This document shows, piece by piece, positions 45,001-56,056 of a DNA stretch of 64,000 bases. The position numbers and the translations under genes were made by a program. Each line of letters begins with the position of its first letter. The stretch's first letter is position 1. The stretch covers positions 37,501-101,500 of the forward strand of contig JAIGNY010001253.1 of NCBI GenBank assembly GCA_020152595.1, read 5' to 3'. This DNA comes from Chiridota heheva. Its lineage: Eukaryota > Echinodermata > Holothuroidea > Apodida > Chiridotidae. Below the pieces are notes generated by a model that saw only the letters and a program-made list of their open reading frames with translations, was not told the origin of the DNA and made no database searches.

Positions 45001-48000
45001 CCTGACCACCTCCATGACAATGTAACACAAAAATTGTTGGTTTCAAAAAACAACCTGCATGCATCTAGCTTAAGTTACATACACCCCTCAGGAATAATAT
45101 CATTAGGTTTATAACCATACCTATCTAATAACCATACCTATCTATAACTAGGTACCACCTTTCATTTCTTTTCATGGATGGTACTATGGGGAATAATTTT
45201 AAACTTTGGATGGCTCTAAAGGTTAAGTATAATCCATGGAAGGCAAGAATACATACATAAAATTTAATTTCATTCACGGTATCTGGTCCCCAAATGTCCA
45301 TATTTGTCAATTGATTTTTGTTCTTTAAGTTGTAATTGAACAGAAAGTTAAACATAAGAAATACGCAAAAAACACACCAATTACTTTCTTATTCTAAGGG
45401 TTTTTAAAAATGCTCATTTCAAAAACGTTACACATGTAGATGTATACTAAATGGTGACAACACTACAATACCTATAACTGATTTATTGTAAATAATTCTT
45501 AAGTAGCTCTCACTTACCTAAATCAGGGACAGCTATTGCTATATGGTTGAGCTTTCCAAGTTTCCATGGTGGCGCTGAATTACTGGAGCATAAACAACGT
45601 GCAACACCTTGTCTTACCCCATACTGTAAAAAACAAATGTAGATTTTGAAAATACTGTACAAAAAAATAACCAACTTCAAATCTAATTTACATCCATCCA
45701 TCTTAAGGTCTATTCAAAACAAAACGAAACCTTGCAACTACTACAGAAGGAAACCTAGCAACTACTACAGGAGGAAACCTAGCAAATACTACAGAAGGAA
45801 ACCTAGCAAATACTACAGAAGCAAACCTAGCAACTATTACAGAAGGAAACCTTGCAACTACTATAGAAGGAAACCTTGCAACTACTACAGAAGGAAACCT
45901 AGCAACTACTACAGAAAGAAACCTTGCAACTACTACATAAGGAAACCTTGCAACTTCTACAGAAAGAAACCAAGCAACTACTACAGAAGGAAACCTAGCA
46001 ACTACTACAGAAAGAAACCTAGCAACTACTACAGAAGGAAACCTTGCAACTACTACAGAAAGAAACCTAGCAAATACTACATTAGGAAACTTTGCAACTA
46101 TGCTACAGAAGGAAACCTTGCAACTACTACAAAAGGAAACCTTGCAACTTCTACAGAAAGAAACCAAGCAACTACTACAGAAGGAAACCTAGCAACTACT
46201 ACAGAAAGAGCCTGGCTGCTGCAGAGCAGCTGCTGCAGAGGAAACCTTTGCAGCTACTGCAGAAGGAAACCTTGCAGCTACAGCAGAGGAAACCTTGCAA
46301 GCTACTGCAGAAGGAAACCTTGTGCTGCACAAAAGCAGCTACTGAAACCTAGCAACTACTACAGAAAGAAACCTAGCAACTACTACAGAAGGAAACCTTG
46401 CAACTATGCTACAGAAGGAAACCTTGCAACTACTACAGAAGGAAACCTTGCAACTACTACAGAAGGAAATCTTGCAACTACTACAGAAGGAAACCTTGCA
46501 ACTACTACAGAAGGAAACCTTGCAACTACTACAGAAAGAAACCTAGCGAATACTACAGAAGTAAACCTAGCAACTATTACAGAAGGAAACCTTGCAACTA
46601 CTACAGAAGGAAACCTTGCAACTATTACAGAAAGAAACCTTGCAACTACTACAGAAGGAAACCTTGCAACTACTACAGAAGGAAACCTAGCAACTACTAC
46701 AGAAGGAAACCTAGCAACTATTACAGAAGGAAACCTTGCAACTACAACAGAAATGCTCAAAGTTTTATGGACAGGTAACAACATCTGTAATTTAAAGAAT
46801 ATATGCTATAAAACATAAAATTGGCAAAAAGTTCCATTATTCATTTCAAAATTTTTAAGGCCTTATTGTGAAAGATTATGCAAATTCTTATTTTAAAATG
46901 TTCCATCTTAAAGTGAAATCCATGAATTTCCTTTGTTTATATCTTGTTTTTGTTTTCAATTCTTCACCATTGGTCTTTGAAAGAGACCACTTGAACATGA
47001 TCAAGAGGTTTAGAATCTCCATAAACCGCCTGATAGATTTCAGTGACTGGAATTTCTGAGAGAAACTTATAGAATGAACTCTCCACACAGTGGCGTAATG
47101 CCAGGGGGTTGAGAGGGGCGGAGCCTCTGGTCTTAGGGGTCCCAACCAAAAGGTGTAGTACATTATGTTAAAATGATAGGATCAAAATCCTTGAGATGTG
47201 CTAGTGAAGTTATGGAAAAATTATTAGACATTTTAGACAATTTTGCAGAATTTTCAGAATTTTTCCTATTTCTTAATCCCGAATTCTTAAACTTAGAATA
47301 ATCAGAGTTTCCTAATTAGCCACCCCCACCCCATACACACACAAATATTTGGTTCACACGCCACTGATAAAAACAACACAAATTATTTAAACTATTAATA
47401 ACATGAACACAAATTATTTCAACTATCTTCATCGAAAGGTGTCCATAATCAGAAAAGAAAAAAAAAAAAACAGAACTGGGATTTCTGTAGTCCATGAAAT
47501 TTTAAAGCGTAATGAGACAGTAAGATTTTGACAAAATCTTCGGAGCTTTCAATCTTTTGTGATATCATCTTGGGCCTGTCTATCAAACTTAAAGTGCTCT
47601 CTGATGCCGTTTTAATATCCTATGTGCCACATCTGAGACTGCAGTATCACTTCTGGATCCCTTAATCATGTACTATCTCTAAACAAATGGTTGAATGTTT
47701 TGCTCACTTTAGGGGCCCCATCTTATGCTTCGCCCCCGGACCCCTGAGTAAATCGTTACGCCACTGTCTCCACATACCTTTAATTTTGGGAGCGACAACA
47801 ATATATAAACACTCCTATGAATTGATCTCTCTTCTAAATACATAGTCGTCTTTCAGTTGACTCAAGTGGAGGCTTTTTAAAAAGACTCACTGTAAAAATG
47901 TGCGTATTTTACCTTCTCAGTGAATAAGTCTTCCGATGCTTATGAAGGCAACTATTTACATGTCATATTCACAATCATGGGCGGGATTTGCCTCAAAGTC

Positions 48001-51000
48001 AAAAGTGGGGAGGGGGAAACCACAAAAGCATGCTAAGATGCAAAGAATTACCATATAAAAGATACAAGTTCAGGAAAAGTGAGGGGAAGTTCCCCCTTGC
48101 CCCCCTCCCCTCAAATCCTGCCTATGTTCACAATATGCATATCTGGTAGAATATGAAGAAGAATTTACTGTCATAAGGTCTTTTGGCAAAAAAACTCCAA
48201 GGTTATTGCCAACTGGGGCTAAGATCAAAAAGGGTTTTAGCATTTACTACCCACATGATAACACAAACTAGAATTCCAGCAATCTCAGAGCAACAGCCTC
48301 TTGAGGATAGAGAAGTGTTCAGGAAGGAAATTATACATGTTATATTTTATGGAACTTTTTGGAATTTGACAAAACCACTGACAAAAGTTTGTTTTTGTCC
48401 TGTCAAAGATTTATATCAAGTCCTGATTTTTTATTAAAACAAGAGCACCACCTCTGACTGTAAAGATGATCCACTTGTCAAATTAAATGACACATCTTAG
48501 GACCTCTGGCAATGGTGAATCAATGGTCATAGGTGAGTCATACACTCATGATCAAGAACACACTACCGTGTCATAATTTGGACAGACCTTTCCATGTTTT
48601 TGACAAACCTCCAAACAAATTTATGACCAACCACTTCTTGATAATAACGGACCATGACTATTCTTTGAAATACGTTTTTGAAGTTTTTTTTAACATACTT
48701 TGAAGGAGAGATATGATACAATCCTTAGTTCATATGATAGAGGATTACAATCTTAACCAACTGCCAAACACAACAAATCAAAATCTTATTCCTATCTCAA
48801 GTTATTCATGTTTGAAATTGACACATGGAGGCTGCCATTTTGTTCAATTCTGTATTGAAATATTTGTGCATGATGACATAATTTCCCCAATAGGGACATA
48901 AGGATTATAATGTATTTCTTTATAAATGTGATTAAACTTTTTATTCCAAAATGATGTGACACAAAGTTTAACAGCATGTTTTGATAATTGCATGTGTACA
49001 CAAACATTTCCTTCACCCTTACAAAAGAAAAACAATTTTTCATAAACTAGAAAACTCTAGGTAGATTATAAAGAAATACAAAGCATTCCAACATTCTGCC
49101 GACTGATGACATCATATTCTGCATGTTTCGAAATCAAAATGGTAGTTCCCATGTTACTATTAAGTAGTAGTATTAAAGTTTTTAATAATTACATAAAATG
49201 TGTTAGATTGCTTCGGGAGTTATAAAACTTGGTCAGTACATTTGTTATTTTAAATTCTATTATATGAAATAAGAATTATGTCAGACTTTATGTCTCCTTT
49301 AAAATAAGATTAATTTCACACAAAATTTTCACTCTTCATCAAAATATTTGGGCACGTTTTTGTGGTTGAATATAGTTCTGACATCTGTTATGCCTAAATT
49401 CGGTTAAAAACAGTGGTGAGGAACATCTCGGATTTTCGCCATAGGCCCTAAATGTTAGTTTAAATAATTATTTGTAAACATTGAAGCTAGTCATGTAACG
49501 ACATTTGATAGAATATGTTTTTTGATTTGGGGGTGAAAATGGTTTATTGCAGAAAATATACACTGAAAACATATGACCCACCCACTGCTTACTATGTGAC
49601 TGACCATTGCGTGCTTTGACTGACCCTGTATCCCGAATTTGATTGTAAATGGATGTACCCTTGATGCACCTTTCTCTAGGCTCTTGGTGATAAATGCGTA
49701 ACGTAAGGGTAAGTGTAGTTTTGCATAAAGTGTGAAGAGAAAGAGTTTTGTAATTGTAGTAATTGACTCAAGATTAAATTATATATCATCGGTGTAACCT
49801 ACACTGTTTCCAGTATGGTCCATGGACAAGTAGCAACATCTTGGCTGTTGTTTCTTGGATTGGAAGAATATATGCCATAGCCTCAGCCTATTACACATGA
49901 AAATGACACAGTTTCATCACAATCAGTTTTGAATAGACCAATGTTTTTAAATATCTTTATTATGATGAATTATGTCAATTTGTAGGTATATGTGTGACAT
50001 CACAAAGAGAAAATCTCTGAATTTCTTGTTTCCCTATTGTATTTTTAATCCTTCATCAACATTCTTTGGGAGTATCAATTGCAGAATACCCCACAACAGA
50101 TAAGTACTCCTCGTAGCTCCACAGACTTTTGGAACAAAATTAACCAAAGTCCCCTCGATACTCCCGGTTCGGCTCCGTGGCTCCACTGACCTTTGGGATA
50201 AAATTATGCTTGAGATGGGAATTCTTTATAACCTCATACATACACCCTGGAGCGGCTCCACTACCTCCATGCTTTCGATGTGAATTTTCATAATCTTATG
50301 CATACACCACGGAGCGACTCCGCTGGCTCCTCGATTGTCACAGGAATTTGTATTTTTAAGAACAACCCATATTTCAATTTGGTGAATATATTGGTAGTGT
50401 TTCCTTTGTTTTATAATTCTGAGTGCAGAGCCAGCTCCACGAGTATCTAGGGAGTTGCGAGGTATTCTGCAATTGAGCTGTTCTTTGAATGGAAGCACCT
50501 TCTATATAATCAACTTGATTGAATCAAATGATTTTGAATCTCCATCATACCATCACTCAAAATTAAGTGTGGAAAACAGTTTTTATCTTAGAGACGTTTG
50601 TTTGTTTGTTGAGGTTTAATAGTTGTGGCAGTCCGAGTCAAATGTGCCATATAACTGGGTCCTACTAAAATCAATGACAACTAACTTGTACAGAGCGAAT
50701 GACAACACTTTTTCTATGCAAAAAGAATAAAATCACTAAACCGAATGACAGCGAGGGTCCTACTATATATAACAATAACTATTAGTCATATTCCACACAA
50801 TAACATACTGGTGGCGTGTATGGTGGGTTATTACACTTTCCATACATAATAAAGGTGGGGTGTGTCGAACATTAGGCTACCAAACTTAGGCCCATGGTCG
50901 ATGGGGAGAAATTCGCTCCAAACTTGCTATCCTACTATATTACTGTATGTACCTTTCTTGCTTTAATTCTTATACATAATTCTTTGAAGTTGTTTTTAGT

Positions 51001-52961
51001 GCTCAAAAAGAAAAAATTTGAAGACCCTTTAAACAAAAAAAGGATTTCCCAGTCGGACGAAGTTTCTGTTACTCGTATTGTTTATGTTGACATCATATTA
51101 CTTCTATGGTTGTTGTACAGTTGATTGCTAACAACTCATGCACATTTTAATAGATTCAATTAACAAGTAAACATTTTTATCGAACCTTCACCTCATGAAT
51201 AATCAACAAAATTTAGTTCTGCTCTAAAAGTAATTGCTGAATACAGTAGCTGTTCACATCGCGAACAGAAGAATCACATAAGATAGATAAATTATACCAT
51301 TTCCAAAAAAAATTGAAATGGCAGGATTTTGTGGATAAACAGTACATCTGTTGTGAACCTACTGATAAAATATTTTTAATATTTTAGTGAAGAATATTCT
51401 CAGGGAAGTTTGAAAAAATTTACGGCAAAAAAAAAAAAATTGTCATTGATCACCATAACCTTAGTGAGGCCGCAGATCAGTAAACAACAGCAATCACAAA
51501 AAGTTGGCATACAAAAACAGGTTAAAGTAAAAGAAATTACAGCCAGACGATGGTAAATGGTTCCATAACTACTATAATGAACAACAACTTAACCTAACCT
51601 ACAGTAAACCTGATACTCCCCGTAGTAACGTTGGACTGATGCCAGCCATGTTAGTATGGCTGCGGTTAGTGATGGCTGGCAGCCCGAGGGTACTACAAAA
51701 ACCTATACCCTGTTGTACTGTAATAAGCCTTGTGCTAAAACAGGAAAATCTCACTTATAAAATCTTTGTGAAAACGAAATCATTTTACCTTTTTTCACCC
51801 ACAATGCTTATTCATGATGTTTGAAGCCCAATCCATGTCTTCAAAAACTGTTTTTATGGTAATTTTACTTACTTTTATTGAAGTATTTACTAGGCTACTT
51901 TTCATTCTGTAAAAACATCTGATGAGCTCTCTAAAGACTGGTCAAAGTTCAAAACACTGCTATCGGGGCTATAAAATTTTAGAGGGGCTAATATGTTTAG
52001 ATTATTTAAAGAAGAAAAAATTAAGATAATACTTATAAAGTACAATTATATAATCTAAGCATTTCTTGTTTTATTTATTTGTTTTCGCACACAGTTTTTA
52101 TAATAAAACTATTTAATAAACTTATATAAACCAAAAACATGTTGTCAGCAAAAAATCAACCTGCGGTTTATTAGAACATCCTCCTAAAACTTATTTGCGG
52201 AACTTTGAATAGTTGATCATAAACGTGAGGTGACTTTAAAAAATGGTGGCTAAAACATCGAGTTGGAAAACTTTATTCCGTCGTGGTGCTAAATAGGTAA
52301 CGATTTAGGAAGCTTTTTAGAAAAGTGTATTATTTAGACTAATTGGTGTAAGAATATCCAAAAAGTAACTTATTTTTCAATCATCAATTTTCTAGTGTGT
52401 GAATTTTAAAAAACATTGGAATTGTACCTAATTTATAACAACCCTCGTACGGTCATTTCTTTTCTTGGAGTGTAGCTCAATTATCATTCGCTTTGCAAAA
52501 CGAATGAGCTGTCATTCGGATTCCTCGGACTGTTTGTGTGTAATGTAAATTGTCATTCGTCTCAATCTTACCCATATAGGCCTAGGGCCCTAGGCCTAGT
52601 AGTAGGCCTACGAGACAGTTAAATTTAGGAAAACAAATTTTAATTGAGAGGTCTTCTCTTCCATACATCACAACTTGTGCATACATTAATAATTTTCCAA
52701 ACTGAGAATAGATATAAATTTTCATTAATGTAATTTGTAAAGCTCTTCCTCTACAATTAACTTCAATTTTCAAAAGGCATCAATTTTCGCGGAACTACTA
52801 CAAAAGTACATTCACAACAAGTGATGCAAACAACGTGTCTAACCAGAGTCACGATAACACTTATCAACTGAACCCACCTGTCCAATGTTGTGCAAAAAGT
52901 GTTTGGAATTTACAATGTTGGCAATGGTAAAACTCTTTCTAAAAAAGCTAACTGAAGACAT
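41939..52961 (-). CDS. MCEE: Methylmalonyl-CoA epimerase gene (four exons seen, last missing)
   Basis: Encodes methylmalonyl-CoA epimerase, which in mitochondria converts (2S)- to (2R)-methylmalonyl-CoA between propionyl-CoA carboxylase and the B12-dependent mutase. Four exons (52961-52878, 45623-45518, 44732-44677, 42085-41939) have GT-AG borders and compatible phases, and give 131 residues. The N-terminus MSSVSFFRKSFTIANIVNSK is a basic, Ser/Phe-rich mitochondrial leader. LGKLNHIAIAVPDL carries the first metal-ligand His (about residue 55), FYKDVLGAKVSE the first VOC half, ELGNTKLELLHPLG and GGMHHICIE (His 126/127) the second metal site. The human protein has 176 residues, so ~45 are missing. 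They include the KIGAHGKPV and LVELE region with the ligand Glu, and should lie in one more exon below 41.9 kb, which I could not find. Confidence 0.9.
42086..44676 (-). other. MCEE intron 3
   Basis: A 2.6-kb intron with standard borders. It holds unique AT-rich sequence (42.1-43.2 kb), a relic of a dispersed repeat near 42330-42430 and the 63-bp minisatellite (43.2-44.4 kb), which makes up almost half of it. Confidence 0.85.
43205..44370. repeat. 63-bp minisatellite, open in frame on both strands
   Basis: About 18 copies of a 63-bp unit with TATAACAACAAGGTGCAACA, ACGAGTCCAGCAGTGG and CTGGATTTATCTGTAGATCT. 63 is 21 codons, so the plus strand repeats a 21-residue peptide (YNNKVQQRVQQWLDLSVDL plus two) and the minus strand another (STDKSSHCWTRCCTLLLYW plus two). 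Open stretches are 43281-43649 and 43953-44246 (plus) and 43325-43621 (minus). It sits inside MCEE intron 3, so coding is not expected. Confidence 0.95.
44677..44732 (-). CDS. MCEE: MCEE exon 3
   Basis: 56 bp between TTATTTCAG and ACC|GTAAGAG. Its first two bases complete an Asp codon with exon 2, then KSAAFYKDVLGAKVSEVT follows, matching the human AAAFYKNILGAQVSE segment. It ends in phase 0. A 20-bp minisatellite starts about 28 bp upstream of its acceptor. Confidence 0.9.
44761..44866. repeat. 20-bp tandem repeat, five copies
   Basis: Five copies of GAATTGAGATAGCAAGTTCT with single-base variants in MCEE intron 2. The nearest copy ends about 28 bp from the exon 3 acceptor, so the array occupies the usual branch-point zone. 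Confidence 0.9.
45518..45623 (-). CDS. MCEE: MCEE exon 2
   Basis: 106 bp between TTTTTTACAG acceptor and GATTTAG|GTAAGTG donor. It encodes GVARCLCSSNSAPPW, the end of the leader, and LGKLNHIAIAVPDL, the first strand of the VOC fold with the metal-binding His. It ends one base into a codon (phase 1). Confidence 0.9.
45727..46754. repeat. 24-bp minisatellite, stop-free on both strands
   Basis: About 40 copies of a 24-bp unit (AGGAAACCTTGCAACTACTA plus CAGA). Period 24 equals eight codons, giving a 390-codon plus frame (45646-46818) of RKPCNYYR repeats that slips to GNLATTTE repeats, and minus frames of ARFPSVVV repeats. A disturbed patch at 46205-46345 is full of GCTGCAG and GCAGCT motifs. It is intronic and antisense or sense to MCEE depending on frame, and no start context or splice link suggests translation. 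Confidence 0.95.
47088..47766. mobile_element. hAT-like non-autonomous element, 679 bp
   Basis: Termini CAGTGGCGTAATG and CGTTACGCCACTG form an inverted repeat (11 perfect bases). They are flanked by a perfect 8-bp target duplication TCTCCACA at 47080-47087 and 47767-47774. CAGNG-type ends with 8-bp duplications are the hAT hallmark. GC-rich subterminal parts (GAGAGGGGCGGAGCC and CTTCGCCCCCGGACCCC) are partly complementary. There is no transposase ORF. It lies in MCEE intron 1. Confidence 0.9.
48698..49303 (+). mobile_element. Family A TIR element, copy 4
   Basis: Left end near CTTTGAAGGAGAGATATGAT, right end CAGACTTTATGTCTCCTTT. The interior keeps GACACATGGAGGCTGCCATT, TTTCCCCAATAGGGACATAA, ACAGCATGTTTTGATAATTG and ATGACATCATATTCTGCATG. 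It is the most complete uninterrupted copy and lies in MCEE intron 1. No ORF. Confidence 0.8.
50595..50665 (-). mobile_element. RNase H-type LINE 3' tail
   Basis: GTTTGTTTGTTGAGGTTTAA, then GTGGCAGTCCGAGTCAAATG and TGCC, resembles the 3' end of the fragment at 41462. A very short insertion or relic. Confidence 0.55.
52878..52961 (-). CDS. MCEE: MCEE exon 1 (start and mitochondrial leader)
   Basis: 84 bp, 28 codons, from ATG at 52961 to a CAG|GTGGGT donor, phase 0. Exon 2 begins in phase 0, which supports the join. The peptide is rich in Ser, Phe, Arg and Lys with no acidic residue, as expected for a matrix-targeting leader. The assignment rests on phase, donor and composition rather than on conserved sequence. 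An out-of-frame upstream ATG lies 23 bp away. Confidence 0.65.
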
Positions 52962-52984
52962 TTCACATTTTCAGAGACACTCAT
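52910..52984 (-). promoter_or_regulatory. Possible upstream ORF overlapping the MCEE start
   Basis: An ATG at 52984, 23 bp before the MCEE ATG, opens a 24-codon out-of-frame ORF that ends at TAA (52912-52910) inside exon 1. If transcription starts upstream of it, it would compete with the main start. A second upstream ATG near 52969 is followed at once by TGA. The transcription start is not visible. Confidence 0.4.
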
Positions 52985-53389
52985 TTCCAGGACTTCAATA
53001 CACAGAGCGACAGACGGCAGCGTTACAGCCAAAAGTGATGGCGCTCGTTATATTTTCAACCACAGATGTATGTTTTCAACCGAAAATTCAAACTACACAC
53101 AGTGGGCCAAGAAACACCGAGACAGGCGAAAGTTTCAAACGGACCCCAAACCCAACACACACCATTATAACCGATTGTTAATAGGTTTCTTGTAACAGGT
53201 GCATACGTAATTTTAAGCACAAGTTTTCAGAACGGCAATCAATAACATGTCGACAGGAGTTACACGAAAATTGATTGGTTTCGAGGCTATTGGTTGGAGC
53301 CCAAGATACACATCCTAAATCCAAGCAATTTCAAAGTAGCTGGTAGGGCTGGGACGAGGAAGAAAATCAAGTCAACTGTAATTGGTGGA

Positions 53390-54995
53390 AAATCAAAGGT
53401 ACTAAGTGAGAGTAAATCAAAGCACCTCAAATTGTGTATGTGTATGGGGGGTCAATACACCCTTAAAATAGGGGAAGTCAAGGCACCTTAAACTGGGGGA
53501 ATATCAAGGCACCTTAAAATGATGGGGGGAATCAAAGTACCTTAAAGTGGGAGGGATCAAGAAACCTTGAAGTGGAAGGGATCAAGCCACCTTAACGTAG
53601 GGGTAAATCAAGGCAGTTTAAAATGGGGGATGGGGGGGGGGAGGGTTATCTAGGCACCTTAAAGTGGGGAATGTCAATGCACCTTATAGTGGGGAAATGC
53701 CAAGGCACCTTAAAGTTGGGAAATATCAAGGTACCGTTATGTACGGGAATATCAAGGTACCGTTTTATGTGGGGGAATATCAAGGCACATTATTTTAGTG
53801 GGAGGATATAAAGTCACATTATTAGTGGGGGAATATAAAGGCACATTATTAGTGGGGAATATCAAGGCACCTTAAAGTGGGGGAAGTGTTCAGGTGCCTT
53901 AAAGTGGAGGTGGTATCCAGGTACCTTAAAGGGCAAAATCAAGGCAGCTTAACGTAGAGGGAAATCAAGGCAGCTTAATGTAGGGCGTATTTAAGGCACC
54001 TTAAAACGAGGGAAATCAAGGCAACTTAAAAAGGGGGGAATTCAAGGTACTTTAAAGTGAGGCAAATATCAAGGCACCTAAAGATGGGAGGGGAAAATCA
54101 AGGCACTTTAACATGGGGAAATCACAGCACCTTAAAATAGTGGAATTCAAGGCACTTTAAAGTAGGGTAATCCAAGGCACCTTAGAGTAGGGGTATTCAA
54201 GGCTACCAGTAGGGAAAATCAAGGTACCTTAAAGTGAGGGACAATGAAGGTACCATAAAGTGAAGGACAATTAAGGTACCTTAAAGTGAAGGACAATTAA
54301 GGCACCTTCAAGTGGGGGACAATTAAGGCACCATCAAGTGGGGGACAATTAAGGCACCTTAAAGTGGGAGACAATTCAGGCACCTTCAAGTGGGAGACAA
54401 TTCAGGCACCTTCAAGTGGGAGACAATTCAGGCACCTTCAAGTGGGAGACAAGGCACCTTCGAGTGGGGGACAATTAAGACACCTTCAAGCAGGGGACAA
54501 TTAAGGCACCTTCAAGCAGGGGACAATTAAGGCACCTTCAAGCAGGGGACAATTAAGGCACCTTCAAGCAGGGGACAATTAAGGCACCTTCAAGCAGGAG
54601 ACAATTAAGGCACCTTCAAGCAGGGGACAATTAAGGCACCTTCAAGCAGGGGACAATTAAGACAACTTCAAGCAGGGGACAATTAAGGCACCTTCAAGCA
54701 GGGGACAATTAAGGCACCTTCAAGCAGGGGACAATTAAGGCACCTTCAAGCAGGGGACAATTAAGGCACCTTCAAGCAGGGGACAATTAAGGCACCTTCA
54801 AGCAGGGGACAATTAAGGCACCTTCAAGCAAGGGACAATTAAGGCACCTCAAGCAGGGGACAATTAAGGCACCTTCAAGCAGGGGACGATTAAGGCACCT
54901 TCAAGCAGGGGACAATTAAGGCACCTTCAAGCAGGGGACAATTAAGGCACCTTCAAGTGGGGGACAATTAAAGCACCTTCAAGTTGGGGATCAAA
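53390..54995. repeat. ~26-bp minisatellite with homogeneity gradient
   Basis: About 60 units. The right part (54470-54950) is nearly uniform, 26 bp, with ACAATTAAGGCACCTTCAAG and CAGGGG. The left part (53390-54200) is heterogeneous, with GGGGGAATATCAAGGCACCT-like units of 24-35 bp. A middle zone has AAGTGGGAGACAATTCAGG variants. The array fills much of the spacer upstream of MCEE. Confidence 0.95.
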
Positions 54996-55081
54996 CCCCC
55001 AAGAAATAAAGCCATGTATATTCCAGCATAATTACATTCTCTGGGTTTTTGTTGGGGGATAAATTTTATAGAGAGAATACA

Positions 55082-55785
55082 AATGTATGCATCTCCAAAT
55101 CCAAATGGATGAATCTACAAATCCAAATGGATGCATCCCCAAATCCAAATAATTGCATCCCAAAATCCAAATGGATGCATCCCAAATCCAAATGGATGCA
55201 TCCCCAAATCCAAATGGATGTATCCCCAAATCCAAATGGATGCATCCCCAAATCCAAATGGATGCATCTCCAAATCCAAATGGATGCATCCCCAAATCCA
55301 AATGGATGCATCTCCAAATCCAAATGGATGCATCCCCAAATCCAAATGGATGCATCTCCAAATCCAAATGGATGCATCTCCAAATTCAAATGGATGCATC
55401 CCCAAATCCAAATGGATGCATCCAAATCCAAATGGATGCATCTCCTCCAAATAGATGCAATCCAAATGGATGCATCCCCAAATTCAAATGGATGCATCTT
55501 CCCAAATGGATGCATCTCCAAATCCAAATGGATGCATCCCCAAATTCAAATGGATGCATCCCCAAATCCAAATGGATGCATCTCCAAATCCAAATGGATG
55601 CATCTCCAAATCCAAATAGATGCATCCCCAAATCCAAATGGATGCATCCCCAAATCCAAATGGCTGCATCTTCAAATCCAAATGGATGCATCTCCAAATC
55701 CAAATGGCTGCATCTTCAAATCCAAATGGATGCATCTCCAAATCCAAATGGATGCATCTCCAAATCCAAATGGACGCATTTGGTG
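55082..55785. repeat. 22-bp minisatellite with ATGCAT palindrome
   Basis: About 32 copies of a 22-bp unit (CCCCAAATCCAAATGGATGC plus AT), with CCCC/CTCC variation and a few one- to ten-base deletions. Each unit holds the palindrome GGATGCATCC or GGATGCATC. The unit has no stop in several frames, so long frames overlap here on both strands (for example 55049-55819 plus, 55484-55960 minus). These are repeat artefacts. Confidence 0.95.
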
Positions 55786-55964
55786 GACCCATCTCCATCA
55801 GGTGGTACCCAGCCTCTAGGCAAAACATAATGGTTTCAGAAAATTTGTTAAAACAGAAAATGTTTTGCCAGTTCACAGACATGGACCAACATGTCATGGA
55901 CTGTGTGACATAGCCAAACGTCTCCCTCTTTGTTTTACTGGTCCTTAATTTTGTCTGCATTGTC

Positions 55965-56056
55965 CTCAGGTGGGTTGACCCTAGTCCCTGATTTGCATAT
56001 CTATATTGTCTTCAAGTTGACCCTAGTCCCTGATTTGCATATCTATATTGTCTTCA
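55965..56056. repeat. ~45-bp direct duplication
   Basis: GTTGACCCTAGTCCCTGATT then TGCATATCTATATTGTCTTC occurs twice, directly abutting, ending in GGTGGGACCC. Two copies only. Confidence 0.85.

Larger units (their letters stand above)
45624..52877 (-). other. MCEE intron 1
   Basis: A 7.25-kb intron holding the 24-bp minisatellite, a hAT-like element, family A copy 4 and a short LINE tail. A dispersed motif lies near 49815-50000. A small hairpin, TGCCAGCCAT...ATGGCTGGCA, lies at 51638-51681. No exon of another gene was recognised on either strand. Confidence 0.75.

Noticed and set aside
55049-55830. Several overlapping open frames of 100-256 codons
   Set aside because: They all arise from a 22-bp repeat without stop codons, are open on both strands, and have no splice or start context.
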